From NCBI GenBank assembly GCA_022592445.1, contig JABYQR010000152.1, forward strand, positions 1-64,000: a stretch of DNA of 64,000 nt, in the 5' to 3' direction. Positions within the stretch are counted from its first letter, which is position 1. Every line of letters starts with the position of its first letter. The notes below the pieces were generated by a model. It was not told the DNA's origin, did not search any database, and saw only the letters and a list, made by a program, of their open reading frames with translations. Positions 55,963-64,000 of the stretch are shown in pieces. A program made the translations under genes and the position numbers. The DNA comes from Cytidiella melzeri. Its lineage: Eukaryota; Basidiomycota; Agaricomycetes; Polyporales; Irpicaceae.

Positions 55963-58171
55963 ATGTCTCAGAATGTGCCATTGTCGGGCGACTCGCGGCA
56001 AGGACGACTTCGAAAATCCTCTTTGGTGGAACAGGCTCAACCTCCAAGCCCAGAGAAAAGTGCTAGGTCGTCATATTCCGACGGACTCAGTGGATATAAT
56101 TCGCTTGGATACCCCTACGAAAACTCTCCTGTGACGGGCTTCTTGGGACCAGGGACTGGCGTGAGCACGACCCTCAGACCGTCGATCGCCAGTCAGTCGA
56201 TGCAGCAAAGGCGATCTTTCAAAGCCGACGCGCCCGTCTCTCCCTCTCCTGTGTATGCCTCTCCGTCCTTGAACAAGAGCCCTATGTCGAAACAACAGCC
56301 GAGAAGGTTCTCAGTGACGGCGCAACTCAAGGGGACGTACAAACAGCGAGTGGCGATGCTGAGGAGGCAGAGCAGAGAAATCGTGGAGCATATCGAACGT
56401 ATGTTGTTTCTCGAGTATTGCTTTTGAAGTCGATGACGATTTCTTTGTGCAGCTTATGAAGACCGAGTGGATTTCATCCTCATCTTAGCACAGAGCTTGC
56501 TTTCTTTCGGCGCACCATCGCACCGAATCGAGTCTCAGCTCGAGTGCGCGGCCACAATGCTGAACATCCGCGTCGGATTCGTCCACCTTCCGAATCTCAT
56601 CATCGCCAATCTAATGGAGGCTGGCACAGTCGTCCAGGAAACTCGGTTTGTTCGAGCTGGAGGTCGCATAGCGCTCACTAACCTCCATCGGGTTCACCTC
56701 GTCTATCGCGACGTCCTCCACGACAAGGTCGGGGTCAAGGAAGGGACTGACAGGCTGAGAAAGCTGCTCCGCGCAAGACCGATCTACCCGATATGGATTA
56801 GGTGCATCTTCGCGTTTGTTTGTGCGTCGGTCATATGCACGACGGCCTTTGGTGGTTCCATTTTGGACATGTTCATTGGAGGCACGGGCGCTGCGATCCT
56901 GCAATACCTTGGGCTGAGCGTCGCGTCAAAGAGTGCCATGTACGCTAATGTGTACGAGTGAGTGTTGCATCCTGTGTCACGTCCAGGACGAAGCGACTTA
57001 GATTTCGTTGCAGAATCTCCATGTCCATCATTGTGTCGTTTATTGCGAAAGCGCTAGGAACCGTACGTGGTGGCGTCTTCTGTTACAGCGCTATCTCGTC
57101 TTCTGGGGTGGTCCTGATTCTCCCCGGTTTCACTATCCGTATGTCGTTCTGTGTTCATTTCGATCCAAGTTGCTGAGGATATCACAGTCGTTAGCGCCCT
57201 AGAGTTGACCTCGAGGAATATCATGTGCGGCTCCCTCAGGATGGTGTATGCATTCATATACACCCTCTTCCTAGTATGATCCAACCTCTCAAGCATACAC
57301 TCCTTCATCTTATATATATATCCTTTTTTAGGGCTTTGGTTTGAGTTTTGGCGCAGATCTCTATCTCGCCATCAGCAAATCCGGACGACAAAACGAAGGA
57401 TACATCCAAGCTGCGGAGTCCGAGTTTTTGCAGGGAGCTTTCCACGCAGCCAATGCGACTTCAGACATTAGTGTGATTAGCGGCGCGTTCGCTTTTCTGG
57501 ACTCTACCAGCGGGAATCCGTACCTCGTAAAAGGTGCACTCTCTTTCCATCCTTCAATCGCTCAATTGTTGCTGATGTATCGTCATTGATTGTAGGCTGC
57601 TATCGCGATCCTTCATGGCCATGGTATAGACAACCGTTCCCCTGGTGGTCTCTGCTGTTCCTCGTACCTCTTTACGCCACATGCTCGTCCGTAGCGAATC
57701 TCCAGCGTATCCGGAGCGTCCAATTACCCGTGATGGTGATATTCTCTTGTGCGTCTTACGCGACCACGAAAGCGGTGACGATGTACGTGACGGACCACGT
57801 TGCGGTCGTGTCAGCGTTCGGGGCCATCGTGATTGGGCTGTGCGGAAACATCTGGTCCAGGCTGGGAGGAGGCACGGCTTTCACTTCTATGATCACTGGG
57901 GTGCTGTTCCTCGTACCTGTGAGTACCCGACACAGCCTAAGAATGTACGTGTAATCCCTGATAACACTGTTCGTTCACGCAGTCTGCCATAGGTAACGGG
58001 GGTGGTCTGATATCTAGCTACCGTACGGCTGCTCAGCAGTACTCGGACACGTTCCAGCTAGGTCTGAGGATGATACAAGTCGCCTCAGGCGTCACTATCG
58101 GGCTTTTCGTCGCTCAGATCGTCGTCTACGCGCTCGGTCGGCGAAAGAACGCTGCATACTTTGCGTTTTAG
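55963..58171 (+). CDS. ThrE/Prm10-like amino-acid exporter family membrane protein, 621 aa
   Basis: The exons are 55963-56398, 56453-56957, 57014-57138, 57188-57273, 57332-57533, 57596-57918 and 57983-58171, which close to 622 codons. The N-terminal ~145 residues are hydrophilic and Ser/Pro-rich. Then the ThrE (DUF1212) region starts with YEDRVDFILILAQSLLSFGAPSHRIE and TMLNIRVGFVHLPNLI, followed by about ten transmembrane helices in two halves, including GGTGAAILQYLG and NIWSRLGGGTAFTSMITGVLFLVP plus SAIGNGG. Bacterial ThrE exports threonine and serine. In yeast the family includes Prm10, a pheromone-regulated membrane protein. The transported substrate is unproven in fungi. Confidence 0.92.
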
Positions 58172-58415
58172 AGCATGATTATACATATGATACAGTCATT
58201 ATTTATTAATTTGTGGTGGATAAGTTGGCATATAAAGAGCATTTTACTGTAATCGACGATAAAATATGTCCGTGCGCATCTAACAGATAAGAAAATCGCT
58301 TTTGCTACAGAAATCAGCAGGCTTATACATGACGACGGCTGCAACAGAGCAAGGACGGTGAGATAACAGTGTGACAGGATGTGGATACAGTGCGAGGGGC
58401 AGAAGGGAAGAAGGA

Positions 58416-61400
58416 TCATGCACCAAAGAGCTGGTTGAGCTCCTCAATGCGGCGCTGCAACAGTTCGGCTTTGCTGTAATTCTGGCCGAGTGTCATATTT
58501 GCGAGCTCGGTCTTCTTCCGCTGGACCTCAAGTAGTCGCGCCTCAATTGAGTTCTCGATGACGAGCTTGACCGTCGTGACCGGACGTGTTTGACCGAGCC
58601 GATGCTGATCAAGACTCATTCAGAACTTGAGAAATCTGAGCGATGCACAAATTGAACTCACGATACGATCAACTGCTTGGTTTTCCACCGCAGGGTTCCT
58701 GGGGTCATCGGAAAAAGTATGAACAGTAGCTCTAGTTTTGGCGACGTCACGTACCAGTAGGGATCCATGAGATAGACCCGCTGAGCAGCGGTGAGATTGA
58801 GACCGACACCACCGGCCTTCAAACTAACCAACAATACTTCACAGCCTGGATCATGCTTGAGGGCCTCCATAGCACGCGTCCGCTCGTCGCGTTTCATCGT
58901 CCCGTCGAGCCGGTCGTATCGAATCCGAGCCAACTCCAACGCATCCTCAATCCTAGGGAGAGACAACGTCAATGAGTGATGGATCCTTTCATACTCGTGT
59001 TCATACATACTTATCAAGCATGGTCGTCCATTGTGAGCTAGGGCTCTCAGTAAGCATAGCAATGCGATATATCGGTGATAGAACTCACAACACCACGGTC
59101 TTGACGACACCGTCCTCAACGTTGTTCCCCTTGTCGTCAACCATCTGGACCTCGATAGTTGTCGGGTCGTAGTTGGCCGAGTAAGGATTCCCACGCGAAA
59201 AGTGGATAAGATCGCTAAGCAGCGTCTTGATCTTAGTAGACGGGTGATAATTCTCAATATTTACAGGGCCCTTCTGTCGCTTTTCCTTCCTTCCAGACTT
59301 CTTCTTAGTGACCACCTCCGCCGACAGAATGTCGGGCATGAAATGGACAGCGTCGTTTTGCGACAGAGGGGCACGGCATACGCCACATCCTTGCTTCGCA
59401 TCAGGCTTCACAGTCGGCCATTCAGGGCAACAAGAATTCTTGAAACATCCGACACAGAACAGATGCTGGCAGCGAGTCAGGATCACCTGGATAGGGCCCG
59501 TAGGGCTGTTCTGTCGTGTCGAGCTACGAGAAGCAGCGACCTTCGGTTTCCTTCCACGTTTGCTCGTAGTCGGTTCGGTGTCACATAGTGCATCGCCTTC
59601 TGCGTCGTCCGCCGGGACACCAAGTTCATAACCGCATTCCACACATTGCGCCGTGCCGGCCTCCCTGAGAAGAGCGAAGATGGCCGTCGCTCGAGACAAG
59701 TTGATGCCCTCTCTTGCAATGGTCGCTGCTAGTTCGTCATAGTTCGGTGCATCTTGTCCCTGTCCGTCGCCTATCAAGCCCAGCCCTTTGTTCATAACAA
59801 GCTCAAAGTGATCACAGATCTGACGGAGACGAAGGATCTTCTGGAGGATACCGACGTAGTTTTTCATCACCTCGTTCTGCTTGGACATCTCGGTGAACTC
59901 CGCCTTCGACTCGGAGAAGAATTGATCATAGATGGTCTTCTCGTGCTCGTCAAACTTGAGGAGCCTGAGCTCGTCGCGACGGGGAGGAAGGGTAAGGATC
60001 CTCTCGCCGTTCTCAGCCTTGGACTCCTTCGTGCGGCGGAGGGTGATGTACTTCATGATGCTCTGCAGGCGCGCGACGCCGACAGTCTGGCCATACTTCA
60101 CAGGGGTCCCAATGAATTCAGTCCACACTGCCTTCTCGTCGAACGGCTCCAGCTTCAGAAATTTGAGAAGCGCAAATACATCATCTAGCTTGTTTTGCAC
60201 CGGAGTGCCTGTCAGGCACAGACGACGGTCTGCCACGAGATCGCAGCACGCGCGGCAAGCGACCGTGCTTACTTCCTTAATGGAACTTGAAGTCTGTGTT
60301 AGCGCCCAGGGACGTAAGATAGATAAGATAACTCGTAACACTCACTGGGCTTCATCAAGCACGACTCGGAACCAGTGAACACTCTGCAAAGCGCTGCTGA
60401 GCTCAGTGGTACCCGCATGGCAAGGTTTCTTCCGCTTCTTGGCCGCAGCTTTCTTCGTCTTGTTGAGCTTGATGACAGGATTCCCTCGATCGTCGGTCTC
60501 TGGACAATCGCTGCTACAGCCTTCGTCTTCATCGTCGTCTCCGGCCTCGAGGCTCTTCGTCTGCTTTGAAAATTCCACCGCAAGCGTTGAATATGTTGTG
60601 ATGACGGCGTCGAAATCAGCCAAGAAGGTAGGGTCCGGCTTCCGAGCATTTCCGTGATAAACGTAGACTCGCATACGAGTTCCTTCCCGCACTCGCCCTA
60701 CGACTGTCGGCTTGGCCTCGGTTTTGACGTCAGAGCTTACACTCGTTGATAACGACGCCTGTGACGGAGGCGTGCTGCACATTCCTCCCGTACCACCAAC
60801 CACCTCGACTTCACCGCGCCAATGCTCTCTAAACTGCTCTTCCCAGTTGACAACCGTGGACAAGGGGCATATGATCAGGGTGGCGCGGGACTTGATCTTC
60901 AATCTGCTAGTTCGAAGGAATTCACTTTCCAGCTTATCTTGTTCACGGACAGCTTTGGCCTTCCCTTTAGCGGAGGTTGGCTCATTGCTGCCAGACGGCA
61001 TTCCCCAAACGCTACCAGCAAAATGTGCAGCTGTTAGCTGAGGTTCACCCGATGTTGGATGTGGTGGAGGAGGCGGTTCGAGAGGAGTAGCAGCGAAGTC
61101 GCGAGCGGACCGAAGTGTTGCAGCTAGCAGCGCAACGCATGAAATGGTTTTGCCAAGACCCATCTACGGATAGATGCGCTAATTGAGTTATGACGCCGAC
61201 AAAGATAATTGTAACTGGGAACGTACGTCGTCTGCAAGAATGGCACCTTTCGCTGAGCGCGGCTCTTCGAAGACTTCGCGTTGTGTCACGACGTGGTACC
61301 AACTCATTTCCTTGGAAATAGGATTAAAACGTGCTTGCCACAGTGACGCGCCGCCGGTGATTGGCAGTTCCGCTTCCCGCTCGAGCATGAACGTGAGAGC

Positions 61401-62830
61401 TTTCTTTTGATGTGGGTAGAGCTTCGTCGCAATTTCAGGAGCTGTGAAGCACGTATCATGGATGGGACTGCCATTAGTAAGATGGATCACGCTAGAATGG
61501 TGTAAGCGTACGAGGGTCAGTTTCCGGCAATTCATCGCCATCTTTCAAACTCTTGAAAAGTTCGTCTATCTGACTCCGTTGTACCTCCACACTCTTTCCG
61601 GAGACGGTATTCCACCGGCCTATATTATTACCCGAGCTGGACCCAAAGAGAGCACGACTATGACCGCCTGGTGGGGGGTTATGAGGATTCCAGTAGTGTT
61701 GCTGCTTGAGTCGTTGTATATCCGAGGGTACAATAGGGTGATCCAAATATAGAGCATGCTGATGCAGGTAATTGGCTACGACCGTTATATTCCCTTTCGG
61801 CGTGAACACCAGCAAAGTCAAGGGGAGTATGGGTAACTGGCGTGTCGTCAAGTCCGAATGCTCGTGATTAGTAACTGGTCATAATGATGCCATAGAAGCG
61901 ACATACATTGGGCTGGCCACGACGGACCTTGCCATCAAGACGAATAAGACCCTTTCCTAACATCGGGCCTAGCAAGGTCGCAACTTTTTGCTCTACAACG
62001 CCGAAGTCCTCCCCTGTGACCACCTCGCCGGTAGGGCTTATCATATTCGGCGTTCGAATATGGATAGTCTCAGAGTTCCCTGACCTTCCACCATTGTGCT
62101 CGTAGCTCATCCGAACGGGTGCCCAATCACCATCAAGGGAAGAAGGGTCGCGCTGAGGCTGGAGATAGGCGACAGGATACAGGACCAGAGCTGTGGCTGT
62201 CAGCTGGCCAATACAGACAGGCGTCTTAGGAGCTAAGTCCGGGGGTAGAGGGTTCTGCGTCTGTGGTGGAGGCGGAGGACGTGTCTGCGGTGGAGGTGAA
62301 GGAGAACTCGTTAAATCAATTACTTGAGGCTCAGTTCCGTGAGGGGCAATCGAAGTAGAGCGTGAGGCAGTCCCAAGTATCATCGGTGCAGGTTGGGCTA
62401 TGGGTGTGAGCGCAGGACTTGGTTGGTGCTGCATGTGTTGAGGCGGGAAGAATGCGGCAGAGTTTGAAGGGCCAGAGAACATCGCCTGCGGCGGGGGACG
62501 CATCTGGTATTGCTCTGGTGTTCTTGCTCCTGGTGTAGACCGGGTCTGAGAGTATGGGCCAGAAGGAGCCGGGTGGATATCAGGATGTAATGAGGAATGG
62601 GACATGGCGGGAGATAGTCCAGAGTGATACGGCTGGGAAAGCACACTGCTGCTGGACGCTGCAGGGGTGAGTCTTGCAGCATTGAAGGCACGGCTTTGAG
62701 GGCACATTCGTTTGTGTTTCCTGTCATAAGTGTCATAATCCGAGTCTTCGTCTTCGCCCGTCAGGTCTATTGCATCGCTTCGTGCAGTTTGCTGTAGAGG
62801 CAGAACATGCTGTGGTGCTGCGTTCAGCAT
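58416..62830 (-). CDS. SNF2-family RING helicase (Rad5/Rad16/HLTF group), 1309 aa
   Basis: The exons are 61907-62830, 61512-61836, 61227-61441, 60346-61163, 59089-60285, 59011-59037, 58755-58952, 58662-58698 and 58416-58604, which close to 1310 codons. The N-terminus is disordered and Pro/Ser-rich with two IDLTxE/IDLTSS SUMO-interaction-like motifs. About residues 215-310 resemble a HIRAN DNA-binding domain. The helicase lobes are visible: DDMGLGKT (Walker A, 487-494), LDEAH (757-761), LTGTPVQN, VGLNLTAAQRV and HRLGQTRPV. A RING with CxxC at 975-978 and CxHxxCxxC at 1033-1041, plus CxxC at 1061-1064, lies between the lobes. Such proteins are ubiquitin-ligase translocases acting in DNA-damage tolerance or chromatin. 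The loop between the first two RING pairs is unusually long (55 residues) and contains KRGRKPK. Confidence 0.93.
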
Positions 62831-64000
62831 TGTCTGAAAGCGGGTTGTGTCGTGGTGATAGCTGTCAGCAACGATGAAGAGCAGTAAGCAGACGTCGGGT
62901 TGAAATGAGAGCTGGTGGTCTTGGTCAAAGATGTGAGCGAGCTCTTGCTCGGTTAGTCCGGACAGGCTTTTGCTCTGCGCGTATGTGATTAATCGTGACT
63001 CAGCAGGCTATAAACAGTCCTCGGGGTCCGCGACAAGCTTAACCCGGCCTTGCTCACGACAGTCACTGCCAATTTATTCGACTTGTGCCCGCAGACGACT
63101 TTCAAGGAACAGCGGGTTCATCTCAAGATCTAGGTCACCAGCTCACACCTACATATGTGGATTTCCAGGTATCCGTCGCTATATGGAGGTGCGGCAGATG
63201 TGCGTGTCCAACTGGATCACCGAAACAGTCACAAGTTGACACTGACTAAACTCACTCAACACCCCGTCCCCGAGTACTACGACCCTAAGAGAACCGACCA
63301 CCGCGTTTCCTGCTTGTTAATATGTGGTGCGAAAGTAGGAACTCGTTCACTGCTTTCCAACTTCGCAGTCGCCGATTCATCCAATAGGGGCGCACCGCAA
63401 GAAACGTTCGGAATCCATGCGGTCCACTGCGGGTTTGCTGGCATGTGCAGCATGGCGGTATTGCTCTCGCGGTGAACGACGACGTATAGCGGTCTGGTAT
63501 TCCACCCGATTTCCGCCAACGATACTCGGGAAAGTCCAGTTTCGTCAGGTCATTCTGAGCTTACTGAGGGCAAGTCGAACATGATAACCATTCTCCTGAG
63601 CTGATCGCATTGAGACCGACACGCAGGCTTGCGACATCGCTTTTGCCGCAGAATCTGGAGGTTGTGTAAGTTATGTTACATGATTCATCGCCGAGCTTTT
63701 ACAGCTGGCGCAGGCGGGTCCTCACATGACGGTGCGTTCTCGTCATCGCAGTATAGCGATGAGTCTATGTTATGGTAGCTATGAGAGCATTACTAATCTC
63801 TGATAACTGCCGGAACCCTCGGACGGCCTGCTATCTCGCAGCCTCGCCCGGATGACATTTCGCACCACCTTACGGTAGCGGACCCAGCGCGAGCAGATCC
63901 CGAGATGGTCTGGCAATCCACGGACTTGAAAGGAGTACTTTCTCTCGATTATTTACCCTGTTGTTCAATTGGAATCATCTGGTGACTACAACCCTTTGGC
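62831..64000. other. Upstream region of the SNF2 gene; no supported gene
   Basis: Short ORFs occur on both strands (for example 63,155-63,475 plus) but none has a domain or clear coding bias. The first few hundred bases are the promoter of the minus-strand SNF2 gene. The end may hold the start of a gene outside the window. Confidence 0.5.

Noticed and set aside
63155..63475. 106-codon plus-strand ORF near the right edge
   Set aside because: No domain, no convincing coding pattern, and it lies in the upstream region of the SNF2 gene.

Overview
The window is nuclear DNA of a filamentous basidiomycete, most likely an Agaricomycete. Genes are split by many short introns (about 50-65 bp, GT...AG), and the gene set is fungal: ceramide glucosyltransferase, a type III polyketide synthase, an opsin-related HSP30-type protein, a ThrE/Prm10-like exporter, a RING-type SNF2 helicase and F-box/LRR proteins. 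There are Ty3/gypsy chromoviruses. No rRNA, tRNA or CRISPR array was recognised. Species cannot be fixed from the sequence alone.

Layout. Positions 1 to about 28,300 are a nest of repeats: a solo LTR at 993-1659 (target duplication AAGGG); a degenerate repeat (about 1,770-3,560); a divergent gene pair (minus-strand zinc-finger gene at 15,648 reading left, plus-strand partner 15,902-17,362) of a kind I recall as multi-copy in Agaricomycetes; a full chromovirus (6,038-13,846, target duplication AGCTT) sitting inside the minus-strand member; a second LTR element (18,033-24,458) with a broken gag, a fused foreign chromodomain and an antisense ORF; a solo LTR (24,665-25,433, target duplication GAATG) nested in an inverted copy of the first LTR family; another LTR-like block; and one apparently intact small secreted-protein gene (26,707-27,275) with ~120-bp tandem repeats upstream.

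From about 28,300 to 62,830 the window is gene-dense and mostly single copy. In order: F-box/LRR gene (-), opsin-related protein (+), ceramide glucosyltransferase (+), Ser-rich single-span membrane protein (-), membrane-anchored heparinase II/III-like protein (-), thiolase fragment (-), type III PKS (+), peroxisomal 3-ketoacyl-CoA thiolase (-), TatD nuclease (+), SPRY protein (+), GDSL hydrolase (-), second F-box/LRR gene (+), GNL1-type GTPase (-), SAM methyltransferase (+), ThrE-like exporter (+) and SNF2/RING helicase (-). The last kilobase holds no gene I can support.

Exon models were built by hand from reading frame, GT/AG sites and family motifs; each intact model closes as a whole number of codons. 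The genes do not form one obvious pathway. The most notable points are a thiolase intron that can only be read as AT...AC, the divergent two-gene module disrupted by the chromovirus, a thiolase fragment flanking the type III PKS, a RING finger with an AT-hook-like insertion, and repeated single-base frame breaks (some in homopolymers) that may be sequencing errors.
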